DNA of 64,000 bases from positions 51,220 through 115,219 of the forward strand of contig PUQB01000123.1 of NCBI GenBank assembly GCA_003024785.1, in the 5' to 3' direction. Below are positions 9,881 to 22,243 of the stretch, in pieces (positions within the stretch are counted from its first letter, which is position 1; each line of letters starts with the position of its first letter). The notes under the pieces are model-generated. The model searched no databases and had not been told where the DNA came from. It saw only the letters and a list, made by a program, of their open reading frames with translations. This DNA comes from Selaginella tamariscina (lineage: Eukaryota; Streptophyta; Lycopodiopsida; Selaginellales; Selaginellaceae). A program made the position numbers and the translations under genes.

Positions 9881-11560
9881 TGCCCATGGTTAAATCTCCT
9901 ACTTATGATGGATATACATTTCCTCATTATTATTTAACATATTTTCCATAAGATTCATTGATGAACATTATGATATATATGTTTTATTTAAACTTCTATG
10001 TCATGTATTTCATATGGTTTGCCGATGAAGTTTAGGTTTCAGATTCACGTTTAAGATACATATTCATAATCTCCATTTTTAGACATTTATTCCATAGGGT
10101 TCCTCATCTATTGAATTGGGTTCTCAAGGGAACCAAGTTCTACATGTTTATTTCTATCAAATAATTATCATTTTTTCCATATGGTTCACCAGTGAACCTT
10201 TAACAATATTTTACATTTTATGATACATATTCATTTCATGACAATAATTTTCATAAGGTTTGATGAACAAACCTTATTCGTAATTATTCATTTTCTTTAC
10301 TTTTTAATTATCTAGTTTTAAGGACCTTACGAGTGAATATCCAATTTTTTTCTACAAATTCATTTTTCTAGTTTTTAAAACATTTATTTTCCTCGAACCT
10401 TAAAAATGAATATTTAAATTTTAATACAAATTCATTTTGTTTAGTTTTTAAACATTTGTTTCTAAGGTTTGTCACAAACCTTATGAATGAAGTCCAATTT
10501 ATGATACAAATTTATTTTGTTTAATTCTTAAACATATGTTTAGTTTTTTTAGTTTTTTAAACATTTATTCTTAGGGTTTGTGATTTTTTTTAATATAAAT
10601 TCATTTCCTTTAGATTTTTACACATTTATTTCTTCCATTGATCTATAAAGATTTATTTCTTAGGGTTCACCCACAAACCCTAAGAAATTAAATGTTGAAG
10701 TTCTTCGTATAAAATTATTTCCTTGTTTTTAATTCATCCATTTCGGACTTTTTTACAATACATATTTTCATGCTTTATTTCACATCTATTTCTTAATATT
10801 CCCCTTGAACATTAAGGTCTTTTTTATGACACTTATTCATTTTTTTTGATATTTATTATTTATTTCATAGGATTTACTAATGAACCTTAAGCATTAAACT
10901 TCAATTTATGATACATATGCATTTTTTATTTGTTATTCATCATTTATTTCATAGTCTTCGTTAATGAACCTTTTAAGTAATATATTCATTTTTATTATAT
11001 TTATTTCATAAGGTTTGAAAATAAACCTTTAATAATATTCATTTATTCTTATAAGATTTGTCAGCAAACCAGTTTGAAGTCTTATTTAAGATATAAATTT
11101 AAGATCTTTATAGAGATATTTAAAAACATGAACATTAATAAAAATAACATCACTAAGATTCATTGATGAACCTTTATTAAATTTGAAATTCGTTTGAGTA
11201 AGTATTTATTTTAGATTTAAGAATATAATAAATGAATCTTTGCTCATTTTATATTTCTTTCAAATGAAAATTTTATTTTATACTTTAAAATGTGATATCA
11301 TTTGGAGTTCATTTTGAATTCTAGAATTCATTTAAGTGAAATTTTTGTATTTTTAACTTAAAAATGCGATATCACGTAAGGTTTGTGGACGAAAACCTCT
11401 ATTTATTTGAATTTTTATTTTAATTTAAGTGATATTAATTGGGTTCTCTAAAATTTTGTGGTTAGAGTTCATATTTAACTTTGAATTGTGATATCAATTG
11501 AAGTCCCCAACAAACCCCACTTTAAACAGTTTATTTGTTTAAACATTTTTTAATTTAAAT
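9880..11560. repeat. Decayed repeat array with inverted-repeat cores
   Basis: AT-rich DNA in which a core of the form AAGGTTxxTxxxGAACCTT, or its variants, recurs roughly every 60-150 bases. Examples are near 10180 (ggttcaccagtgaacc), 10255 (aaggtttgatgaacaaacctt), 10465 (aaggtttgtcacaaacctt), 10660 (agggttcacccacaaaccct) and 11155 (aagattcattgatgaacctt). The intervening sequence also repeats 'ttcattttt'-like segments. This looks like an old tandem array whose palindromic core is its best-kept part. No genes seen. Confidence 0.6.
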
Positions 11561-12845
11561 AATTAGCTTGAAAATGTTTGAAAAGTTTAATTTTGATGTG
11601 TTAAGGCTGAATTGTTAAGCATGAAAGAGTAGTAGAAATTTCGGTGAATCTCTTTTATATTTTATGTTTAACTTATTTTTTAAGCAACAAAATAAATGGT
11701 TCTTATTTGCATTTCTAATATGTATATTTAAGCAAATTACACACACACACACACACATATGTGTGTGTGCGTGGTTGACCATCAAGGTTCGTTGACTAAC
11801 CCTTGTAGCTAGTCTTTACGGGTCCAATGTTAAATAACTTAGTAAGTTGCCAATGCCACAATAAAGAACTAAAATAGTTCATTTATGGTATTATAATATA
11901 TATGTTTAATATATGTGTGTGTTTAATAATGCATTCTGTATAATAATGCATATATTTAATAATTCATTTCTTTTAAGCATCTATTTTAAGTGAAATTTAC
12001 CACTAATCAGGAAATTTGAAGTAAGACATTTGCATAGAGTTAAAATCAAATTGGTATTTGGAATTACAGTTATGTTGATATTCAGAGTTACTCAAACCAT
12101 TCCATGGGTAACCACCCTCACCCGTTCCCGTTCACCCCTATTAGTTCCCTTTAAACCTTTAAACTCCTTAAGTTTGCACTCATTGCCATGACATGTACAT
12201 ACAAGTCCCAAAGAGAATAATTCCTTCTCACGTTGAAATACCATCTAAGTTACTAAATCTTATTTACAATCTCTTGTTGTCTAGCTAAACCCACCTGGAA
12301 ACCGTTTCACCAAATTATGTAGTTGCATAGATAAAAAAGAATTAATCGCAAACATTGACTCGTATGGTTTTATTAAATAATGTACACCTAGGTAGGTATA
12401 AATATTGAGTATAATGTTACACACTGGCTAGGAATAATGTTGAATATGAATAAGTTAACTGTTATATCATACTCTCTAGACTAGTGTTTAGTCGTTTTTA
12501 ACTCTATAAAATTTACTAACTCATTAAGGAATGTTTAAACTGTGCATAACAATTTAACATACATATAAGTCCTATAGTGATCCATTTATTTACTATTTAT
12601 TCCATTTCTTTAATTAATCAGATCAGTATTAATTGTCTAATTGATTATTCGAACAATTACGACAGCAGCTTTTTGCCCATACGACTTTAGGACATACATA
12701 TGTATAAGTATATACAGATTATGAAAGCTTGGTAATTTGAAGACTTTGAAACTTGAAACTACAAGCATCCAACACATCACATGCAGTGGATGCCATGATT
12801 TATTCTTAGACTATATTGTAATAATATTCTCATATGGATGGAACT
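11561..12845. other. AT-rich intergenic DNA
   Basis: No gene signal. An (AC)n / (GT)n palindrome lies at about 11741-11771 (acacac...atatgtgtgtgtg). The rest is simple AT-rich sequence downstream of the minus-strand gene ending at 12846. Confidence 0.6.
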
Positions 12846-13982
12846 TTAGTGAAGAGTATGGCCACAATTACTATTGTACACCGATAACGCCTTGCTAAAC
12901 CCCAATGTTTTCTTCTCCAGATCATACTCAACTATTCTTCCTTCCTGTAAGAGACTCCCTATGGCAGCAGGTTCCTTGCCTAGTGTTCTTACAATCCCAA
13001 GGCAGTATAGGCCAGGTCGCTTGAGAATAAAGTATGTCTCTGGATTTGCCACCCAGTGGGCATTGCCTGATAAGACAAGCTTCAACTTTGGGGAGGCACG
13101 CATAACACCGTCGTTCATACGGAAAGCAGTGTTCGTTAGTATTGTTGGTGGCCTTGGGTCGTCTCGGATTTGAAGGCCTCTTGGACACCCCTGACACGTA
13201 GATTGTGAAGAATCCTCGAGCTCACAAATCTGCGTGCAATACAGTGTCACATAAGAATGAATGTATCTTATCGGACAGATACTTTACCACAACAAACACA
13301 CAAACATACCTGTATGTATCGTTCGGTAGCGAGAGCAGATATTCAAAAGATGAGAACACCAGAGGAGCTTTGAGGTTATTCATTTTGCGTTTTGTTATCT
13401 CAACACCTGTAAGATGCACACTGTAGGAAGACACTCGCATCGGAATCCTGACCAGGGGGATGTTCATCCTTGCTTTGTTGGAGGAGAGAGAGTAGTCCTT
13501 GGCACCAAAGAAGATGGAGCCATTACCATTTTGAGGAGGCAAGCAATATGAAAATGTAGGCGAGAGACCAGTGGAAATAGCCAATTGGCGGGGAAGTGCA
13601 TTTCGACCGGGCCCCAGAGCTGCCTTATCATAGAAAGAGAAGCTGTCTTCCCGTGCAAGGCAGTCTGCAAGCACATTAACTTTGACAGGAGTTCTCTTAC
13701 TTGAAATCAATGTGAGTGTTGTGGGGCGTCGAGCAGAGTCGGGCACATTGGACTGGCCACATTTGGATTTGAGAATGGAGGTTTGCTGGGATGTTGTGTC
13801 CAGCTGAAACCATGGTTTGCAAATTCAGAGTATCCCTGGTTGAAGAGATCTGCTACTGTTACCCACAGTGCAGGCTCATCCGGAACCGGATACACTGATT
13901 GATACACCGGCGCCTCTAGAGGTCCCAATGAGTTCTTCGAAGAAGCGTAAGAAATAAAGAAGAATAAGAAGAGATACTGCAT
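12846..13982 (-). CDS. TAXI-type aspartic-protease-like protein (basic 7S globulin/EDGP family), broken
   Basis: The protein is recognised from minus-strand ALPRQLAISTGLSPTFSYCL followed by NGSIFFGAKDY (about 13500-13600), the central signature of the xylanase-inhibitor/EDGP branch of pepsin-like proteins. A C-terminal part has PKLKLVLSG and EYDLEKKTLGFS (about 12880-13110). The start at 13982 gives a hydrophobic signal peptide (residues 1-15), so it is probably secreted to the cell wall. The first Asp motif reads D-T-T (13792-13800) instead of D-T-G, suggesting a non-catalytic protein. A one-base frame change near 13808, explained by one C missing from a C-run, separates the start from this motif. 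A donor-like AG|GTATG lies at 13310/13309, but the acceptor is unclear. At about 330 residues it is shorter than the usual 400-440. Could be a pseudogene. Confidence 0.72.
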
Positions 13983-14840
13983 TGCTCTTGTGCTTGTGTA
14001 TGTGTCGTAGAATGTGTGCAGCCGGCTGGATATGTATGAGACAGCTGTGAAGCAAAGTCGGCTAACTTCTGTTGTCTGTCCGCTATGTGAAGTAAAACGT
14101 GTATGTGCGTGTATAAAAGGTCAAAGACGTTTATTTTAACTCATTAATATTCGTACACATGTTATGTCTGCCATCGTATGGAGAACAAAAATAGTGGACA
14201 TCATGATTATAACGAAGTTCCAATATGCTTTATCAAATATGTGCTTGTGCTTCATCTGATAAGAAATTACTTGTTCTTATATAAATTCAAGGGTATTAAG
14301 TTGCCCAGTTAACGAGCACCTATCGTAATTTTGTTCGTATCAATCGATAAAAAACAAAAGATCTTTTTAAATGTATTACATTGTTGCATAATTCGTAGAA
14401 CTTTCTTATATCACTCCACAACATTGCATATTTAAGATAAATTTAAACTGATTTTATGCTCGAGGAAACTAATATCACATACTCAAGCTTAAAAAAAATT
14501 AATTCATGTTACCTATGATATAGAAATGAACGGTAGCATATTCATTTCTTCTTTAGTTAAGTATTATGTTTACATATTTATTTTTTTTGATATATGTTGA
14601 AGCATACTTTAAATTAATGAATTTCTTATAAACCATTATTGTAGTCAATATCATTATTATTAATAGCATTGACGTGCACTCCATTATATCCATCACTGTA
14701 ACTTCGTGTGCATCCCTATTGACGTGATTGAAGTGGTAATGTCAATTCATAGTTACATTGTTATTAATAATGAAATTATTAATTTAATTAATTTTCATGA
14801 AATTATTATTACGTTATTACTAATTACGTGAGGTGGTGCA
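13983..14840. other. Upstream region of the TAXI-like gene and AT-rich intergenic DNA
   Basis: The first 150 bases are more balanced in composition and would hold the minus-strand promoter. I see no clear TATA box in the right orientation. Beyond 14200 it is simple AT-rich DNA. Confidence 0.5.
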
Positions 14841-16450
14841 CCTGATACAGGAGAGTGAGGTGCCCATATTCCTTCGCTTTCGGTGCCGGAATATCTCATT
14901 GTTTTAAGCTTGGCTCCTCACTCGAGTAGCGTTTTGGTCGAGCAACGGCATACAAGATTTGAACTCATTTTCCACACTGCGGCTATTCGACGTTCACGGT
15001 ACGGATTGTCCGGTACTGGAAAGCAAGTGAACTTCAAAAACATAGCTCTCCGCTATCAAGTAGTCGTCATTGGCATTGGCATTGGAGTGGTGAAGTGCAG
15101 AAAGCCTGGGACCAATCCTCACTGCCGATGGCAAGCTACTCGAACCACGACCTCTTCTGGGTTATGGTGGTGGAAACATTTGGTTTGGTCACTAGTTGAT
15201 AACATACCAGCTTCATCCAGTCCTGAGAATCATCGTATCCAACGGCACCTCAAGCTTCAGGGACCTGTTGACCACGTTCGCTGCAGTTCACCGATGCATA
15301 AAGTGATGTGTAATGGTTGAACCGGCGATGTGCGCTGCTCCGTTTGTGAACTCCGGCAGTTTTCATCAAAGCCTTGCGCATTGAGCTTGGGTTAATCTCC
15401 ACAGAAGATAGGATCGGCAATCATGCCCAAAGAGATGATACTTACCAACTGAGTTCATAATCCACTGCGTATTAAGCAGCTTCATTGTCATTCAAGAGGT
15501 GCGCGCCAGAAGAACCCAGACTTTTCAGTATGGCACAACTATGGCTAGTATGTTGTCTTAACCACTTAAATTTAGCTTTCCGGCACGACACCGTTGACCA
15601 TGACCACACCATGCAGAGGATCGTAAAATCTCTCCAACGGGCAAGTCACCGGTGATTTTCCGCTTTAACCATAGTTCCCACTGAAATTCTTGACGTATTG
15701 TCCGCTTGAGTTAGATGGCCAAGCTGTTTTCAAGGATGTCATTGGGTCCGTTGGTACCGGAGATTACCCTCTTCTCCACTGCTCAAACATTTATGCGAGA
15801 CAAGGGCATCTGGACGAACCTAGAAACTGCAGTAAACAGTTCGCTGGGGCGAGATGAACAGCCTCGGCATTGCAGAGCAAATGGCCTAAGCAGGTTTCCC
15901 TCTTCTCCACTGCTCAAACATTTATGCAAGACAAGGGCATCTGGACGAACCTAGAAACTGCAGTAACAGTTCGCTGGAGCGAGATGAACAGCCTTGGCAT
16001 TGCAAGCAAATGGCAGGTCGAGCAGAGGCAGTCAGAGACAGGATCTCACATGCATCTAGAGTGATAAAACCCTAGGTACATGACCATACGAATGTCTCGT
16101 GAAAGGGCTTATTTTTAACAAGCTTAATTTGTTCAACCTCTAGATTACATATGCCAGTGAACCAACCAAGGACGCAAGTGGAAGGAGTTCTGGATGAGGT
16201 TGTTAGTCAGCAGCTCAGATTGGATGGTGCCGCTGGCAGCGCAAAGCGAGATGGGAGAAAGCGAAGGCGAAGAGGAGGATGCAAGCCAGGATGCACATAT
16301 CTGTGAGGCCATTCTAAGGTCCGTGTTGGTTGCTTCGAGGAGCATACAAGACATGATAGCTGATGATGACGAGATGGTGAGGGGTGCTTATGGCATGGAA
16401 GATGAGTTCATGGTTCGCACCGTGATGAATCGAGCCCAGAAGGGAGCTTA
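14841..16450. other. GC-richer unclassified segment with an internal tandem duplication
   Basis: Composition is clearly richer in G+C than its surroundings, with edges near 14840 and 16450. That suggests former coding DNA or an inserted element. Open frames at 14883-15320, 15715-15954 and 16194-16451 (plus) have no domain I can name. The last encodes an acidic 85-residue peptide (GESEGEEEDASQD...). An alternative ATG at 16153 opens a basic frame (KRDGRKRRRRGG) overlapping it, so one broken gene may span both. Direct copies of a 131-base unit lie at 15767-15897 and 15898-16014. I do not assign a function. Confidence 0.5.
15767..16014. repeat. 131-bp tandem duplication
   Basis: Two adjacent copies start with ccctcttctccactgctcaa at 15767 and 15898 and run to agcaaatggc. 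They differ by a few substitutions and single-base indels, so the duplication is not a simple assembly stutter. Confidence 0.9.
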
Positions 16451-16835
16451 ATAGGTAAGTGAGAATTGACTCCGACTCCTTTCCTTAACAGATTGTTGCG
16501 GAGTTACGACTTCGATACCAGGAGCCCCAGCGAGATGAATTATAGTATGTTCATCCGAGTCGCCACTGCATTATGAGACCTGAAAAAGATGTGCACGCGC
16601 ATTAGCAAGCAATTTCAAATAAATTTAAATTAAATTTAATTATATTAAGTAATTTAAGAACGTTAAAACTTTGAACTTTGTAAAATCAGTAAAAGAATTG
16701 CAGAAAACAGAGGTAGTCAGGCAACCACTGTGAGATTGAAGTCCAAAAATGGACGTGCTTGTTGAGCTGTCAGCTCATGTGACCACACTACACATCCGGC
16801 GTCCCATGCACTTTTACTGTCCATAAAACATCGTC

Positions 16836-16866
<31 letters not shown>

Positions 16867-18598
16867 ACACACACTTACACATGTTCACTGGTGTATAAGA
16901 ATGTTTATCTAAACAAAGATGAATCTAAACAAACAGAGATGTTATACATCTCTCTCTCTCACAACACATCTCATTACTATATAAACACTATTTTATATGT
17001 TTACCCTAAATATTTGCTAATCACTTATTATCATGCCTATAAAAACCGATGTACAAAATTATGTTAAAAGAAAAGCATTCTTTTTGTAAACATATTCATA
17101 ACAGTTTTGAGAAAAAATAATAATACACATCAGTTGTCAGGAGAGCTTGCATTTTACATTATTATATTTATATACTTTAAATCTATTATTTAATTTATTA
17201 TTTAATTATCTAATTACAGACGCTTCAAAATTAAACCTCTAGACTTTCAAAACCAGTTGTAGTCTTCAAGTGATTATATAATATTATATATATACAGTGA
17301 GAACTTTTATGAACATTCAACTGGAAAAGCAGAACTCAGAGACTCGACAATAATTTATAGCCTTTTATATTTAAAAGTACATATGAATATATTTCACTCT
17401 GATATTTTATTGATAAACTTAAATTTTTTATAGATATTACTTTGAATATTCGATTTAAATAACGCGGTAAAACCTAACCAATAGTAATAGAAGTGGTCAA
17501 CACCAGTAAACATTTATTAACCAACTACCACCATTGACGTTTTTGTTAAATGCAATCTGTTAACCTTAATTTTACCAATAACACACACACACACACACAC
17601 AATACACATTATTTTCCCAACTATTAAATGCTTGACGAGTTTGAGTAGGACTTAAACACATGTTAGCCAGTTTCACATAAACAAAAGTCATATTCCATTA
17701 TCTAATAAGAAATACGACTTTATGACGAAGAAACTTAACAAAACAAAAAACATCACTTACACATATATAATATACTATATTAAATAAAAAATATTATAAA
17801 TAAAATAAAATATTATAAATGTGGTTTTCCTGATTTTGCTGCCGTTTTCCTGCAAATGCTGACTTCTTATCATCGATTTACGAGTGCAACGCTCTTCCTC
17901 GGTCGGCCATCAATTCCTTACGTGTAAGTCGTGTCATTTGTTTTAAATTTTAATTCTACCGATACCTACAGTATGTCATACGATGTATATATATATAATA
18001 TGCCAAAATGGATATATTAATATATTTATGTCGTGTATATCGAGAAGTATTGTGTGTGTGTGTAATATACATATGGAATAATATGTACACAAAAAGGTGG
18101 CCGACCCGTGATTTCTCACGTTCTAGGTCGGTATATTTCCTTTATTTTATGGAATATTCTCCCTTTTCTCCCACCAAATCACTTTTATAGACGTAGAGAA
18201 TACCAAACAAGCTTGAACCAGTCAGCCAACTTTGAATGTCCCTTTCATTTAAAATATTTTTAACAAATTAACCTAACAGTTAAAACCTAAATTTTAAGTT
18301 AACTAACAGTTAAAAAGATGAAAAGATTCATTACTTTAGCTTGACTATTTCATCTTTGACAAACCATGTCGCATATATTTAATCGGTAACTTTAAATTCA
18401 AATCTAAAATAACCATACACGACACCACGCGCACACACCATGTGTGTGTGTGTGTTACTCCCCAGTTACTTCCTTTGTGTGATACTCCATGTATTTCCAG
18501 TGTTACCCTTTGTACATGTGCTTGTGTATAATATATTTATATATATTGACGAGTTTTGAAGAGGACGTCCCAGGTTGATACGCAAACGAAGCATTATT
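16451..18598. other. AT-rich intergenic DNA with microsatellites
   Basis: No gene signal. It contains an 18-base C run joined to (AC)n (16835-16874), (AC)n at about 17580-17600, and (GT)n near 18046 and 18442. A GC-richer stretch near 17820-17940 and 18090-18130 has no recognisable motif. Confidence 0.6.
16835..16874. repeat. Poly-C(18) plus (AC)n microsatellite
   Basis: Eighteen consecutive C bases are followed directly by about eleven AC units. On the minus strand this is a long G run. Confidence 0.95.
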
Positions 18599-18609
18599 AA
18601 TATATAAAG
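18599..18609 (+). promoter_or_regulatory. Probable TATA box of the pectinesterase gene
   Basis: TATATAAAGG about 100 bases upstream of the ATG at 18711, the right strand and a plausible distance for a short 5' UTR. Assigned by position and motif only. Confidence 0.5.
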
Positions 18610-18710
18610 GCAAAAGAAATCGACATTAATCTCGTGCTAAACAAGACAATTAAATACCTCCATAGCATGCGTGAAAAAACCAAGGGAAAGGCATACATTC
18701 ATTTGGAGCT

Positions 18711-19028
18711 ATGGATAGGAAGAATGTAGTATTATACTTCATCATATACACCATAGCTGTGTGTAATCTTTGCATACTATCTGCACAGATTGTTCCAGAC
18801 TCACATTTAGCAGGTGGTGATTGGTTGTCGACCAATCTGGTAATGGAGATTTCATAAGAGTACAGGATGCCATCGATGCAATTCCAACGGAAATGATCAG
18901 CGGATCACTCTACAGATCGGTCCAGGCATTTTCTGTAAGAACATCGTCTTAAATCTCTTTGGGCTGTGCAAATGTTTCAAATTTCAATTCTTCAGGAATT
19001 GCAAGTGTGTGTGTGTGTGCGTGCGTGC

Positions 19029-19071
<43 letters not shown>

Positions 19072-20521
19072 GGAGATTGCATCATAATTCACGTAAATTC
19101 TTCCTCTTGTTTCAAGTAGGGGAAGAATAGAGAGACATTCTTAACAAATTAACGATCCGACGGTGCCGTTGACGGCATATTCTGACTGACGCCGTCGTTA
19201 GGGTCACGGGATGTTCTCTTTGCATTGGATAAGCTTTATACATTTTTATATAACCTTCACAAAAGCCTCGTTTTATGTTTATCTAAGTATTTAATCTAGC
19301 TTAATTAATTTAATATATTACAGGGAAAAGGTGGTGGTTCCAGCTACTAAACCATTCCTAACATTCCAAGGCGCGGGAATTGCCAGGAGTCTTATAGTAT
19401 GGAATGCCACAGCAAGTGATATCGGATCCGATGGTAAACCACTTACTGCGTATAGGAGTGCTTCTGTAACAATATTTGGTGCAAATTTTATTGCAAGAGA
19501 TATAAGTTTTCAGGTAATTAAACTTTTTATAGGAAAAATTATCAAACTGACCCTATAAATTTTTATAATTATCAAATTGACCCTTTAATTTTGTATAATT
19601 ATCAAACTGACCTTTTAATTTTATATAATTATCAAATAACCCTTAGCTTTATATAATTTTCAAATTGGTCTTAGTCATTAATCAACTTAATAATACATAC
19701 ATATAGCCACACACATGCAATGTTATATAGTACTGAAGGTCAATTTAATTATTACCTAAACCTAACGGGTAATATACCAAAATTAGAGGGTCAATTTGAT
19801 ATTATTATAATTAGAGGGTCAATTTGATAATTATATAAAATCATATGATCAATTTAATAATTATATAAAACTTGATAATTTTACTTTTTTTTTTTTATAA
19901 TATTATATATATTTCTCCACAGAATACAGCTCCACCACCACCACAGGAGTAAATGGCAAACAGGCGGCAGCGTTTAAGATATCTGGAGATATGGCTGCAT
20001 TTTTTAACTGCGGTTTCTATGGTGCACAAGATACTCTCTGTGATGACGTGGGACGACATTACTTCAAAAATTGCTTCATTCAAGGGTCTATAGATTTTAT
20101 ATTTGGCAATGGTAGATCACTCTATGAAGTAAGTTGTGCATGTGTGTGTATGTGTGCGTGCGTGTGTGTGTGTTAGATACTTAAAACATATTAATTTAAA
20201 CAGCAATGTGAGATACACTCAATAGCGGACACATATGGTTCAGTGGCAGCACAGGATAGGCAGAGTTCAGATGAGAACACAGGATTCTCATTTGTGAACT
20301 GCAAGGTAACGGGAACTGGATTATTGTGGCTTGGGAGAGCGATGGGACCGTATTCGCGTATTGTATACTCCAATAGCTACTTTGATAACATCATTGACTC
20401 CCGAGGTTGGGATGACTGGGACCATGACGTTTCCAGACACAGGTGTCGTGCGTGTGCGTGTGAGAAGAGAGAACTCTAACGTGATTTGTTTATTTGAGTT
20501 TGCATGTCAGTTACATTAGAA

Positions 20522-20554
<33 letters not shown>

Positions 20555-20718
20555 GCTCACACACGCATACATACAGTTTGTGTGTGTGTGTGTTTTGTCT
20601 GATCTCCATACATGACTTTTTTTATTACACTACATTTGTTTATTTAGAGAGGCCTGAGTTTGCATGTTGTCTAGGAAAAGTTACATTAGACACACACACA
20701 CACACACATACACACACA

Positions 20719-20757
<39 letters not shown>

Positions 20758-21509
20758 TGCACATGCACATGCACATACAGTATAGTTTGTGTGTGTGTGT
20801 GTGTTTGTCTGATCTCCATACCTGACTTTTTTCCTACACGACATTTGTTTATTTAGTTAGAGGCTTAAATTTGTACGTTGTCTAGGCACACACACACATA
20901 TACACACAGATACAGTCTGTGTGTATGTCTTTTGTCTGTGTTATGTGATCTCCATACATGACACTTAATTACACGACATTTGTTTATTTAAGAGTGCATG
21001 TTGTCTAGGTAAATTGACCAAAAAATTCTGTCTCTCACACACACGTAGTTGTTGTGTGTGTTTTTGTCTGATCTCCATACATGCACTTTTGATTTGAGCT
21101 TGCATGTTGTCTAGGTTAGAACTCTCTCTCTACACACACACACACACGCACATGCACGCATGCACACACAGATACAGTTTGTGTGCGTGTGTGTTTCTCT
21201 ATGTGTAAGTGTGATTTCCATACATGACATTTTTAATCAAGTTTGCGTTAAAGTGACATCAAAAACACTCTTCTCTCTCTCTCTCTTCGTATATAGTTAT
21301 ATAATATATGTACATACGCGCGCACGCACGCACACACACATAAATATGTTTTTTTGAAACAGGACTGTATTTTTGGATTATATAAATGCTATGGGCCTGA
21401 GCGGCATTAACAAACAGAGTACATGGTCACAGGAGCTCTCTGATATGGAAGTTACCCCTTCTTGACCCTCAACTTTGTCGATGGCACACAATGGTTGCCA
21501 AATACATAA
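18711..21509 (+). CDS. Pectinesterase (pectin methylesterase), five exons
   Basis: Secreted enzyme that removes methyl esters from cell-wall homogalacturonan. Exons: 18711-18934, 19324-19513, 19923-20128, 20204-20442, 21363-21509, all GT-AG. Exon 1 encodes a signal peptide (about residues 1-25) and then [16 protein letters not shown]. There is no long N-terminal inhibitor-like pro-region, so this is the short type. Seen: [14 protein letters not shown] (exon 2), GKQAAAF with the catalytic-region Gln, GAQDTL (Gln and Asp), DFIFGNG (catalytic Asp) in exon 3, LGRAM with the active-site Arg in exon 4, and a GTQWLPNT end in exon 5. The usual LGRAW Trp is Met (20342-20344). One-base frame changes occur near 18830, 18881, 19945, 21377 and 21460; most fit loss of one base from a short homopolymer. 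Another break is likely near 21410. Either assembly errors or a recent pseudogene. Confidence 0.88.
19530..19895. repeat. Foldback (MITE-like) repeat in pectinesterase intron 2
   Basis: The left half repeats 'aattatcaaattgacccttta' about four times at a period of about 33 bases (19536-19665). The right half (19785-19880) carries the reverse complement, 'gagggtcaatttgataatta', three times. The whole could fold into a long hairpin. No terminal duplication was identified, so a transposon origin is only suggested. Confidence 0.65.
20490..21345. repeat. Five-unit minisatellite in pectinesterase intron 4
   Basis: Each unit of about 110-200 bases carries (CT)n or (CA)n, then 'acagtttgtgtgtgtg', then 'tgtctgatctccatacatgac', then 'ttgcatgttgtctagg'. 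Units begin near 20500, 20660, 20860, 21000 and 21100. The (CA)n and (GT)n arms within each unit are self-complementary. Open frames here are repeat artefacts. Confidence 0.85.
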
Positions 21510-22243
21510 CACTCGTTAAACATGTTTTGTTTAACCATTCTAATCAAGAATTTCTTGTGCTAATTATACTCTTGCAAACATATAGTTTAAGTATACATAT
21601 ACCAATAAGACAGCTTGAGTTATTAATTGCTGTTAAAGATTCGAGTTTATGTTTATTCATATTAAAATATATTATTACAAAATTACTCTTAAAAATAATG
21701 TTTTTAATTTTATTTTTAAAATTTTGCTTTGTATCGATACCAAAACTGCGTTTTAATTATTATATTAAATCATGTGCATATATATGTATTATGTATTGTT
21801 TTATGATGGTATAGTTGTTCATTCAATTCGACGATCGTCTACTTCAAATTGATAAGTTTGTGAATGTGTTTTTAATAAAGTCTTTACTAAATATATACAT
21901 CTCATATTTATATACAGTTGGATAAGAATATTATATATTATAAACTTTGACAAGTTTATTGTGTGACATAACTATATATTATTGTTAAATAAATATACTT
22001 GTAATTTAGCATATTTATCTGTTAAATTGTAACCATAGTGAAAATAACTAAAATATTTTCCATAATATGTTCTTTTAATGTTATTAATATACAAATCACA
22101 ATACTTTAATTATAACAAGTTATAAAGTTTATCACATTAAAATGAGCATAGCAATAATAAATTAAATTCACAAACATACGGTTTTGATTTCTTAATGATG
22201 TTAGAACTCAAAAACAAAAACTCTTTGCCAGGAAAGTAAGGAC
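21510..22243. other. AT-rich spacer between convergent genes
   Basis: Contains the 3' UTRs of the pectinesterase (plus) and the ribosomal protein gene (minus). The open frame at 21491-21814 overlaps the pectinesterase stop region and is low-complexity. No other gene seen. Confidence 0.6.

Noticed and set aside
10000..12000. CRISPR-like regularity of repeated cores
   Set aside because: Spacing and repeat length vary widely, the sequence is eukaryotic, and no Cas-like gene is present. The repeats fit a decayed satellite.
14111..14120. TATAAAAG on the plus strand
   Set aside because: It points rightwards into gene-free DNA and is in the wrong orientation for the minus-strand TAXI-like gene.
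20494..21357. Open frames rich in Ser/Leu/Thr-His
   Set aside because: They are translations of CT/CA/GT microsatellites inside pectinesterase intron 4.
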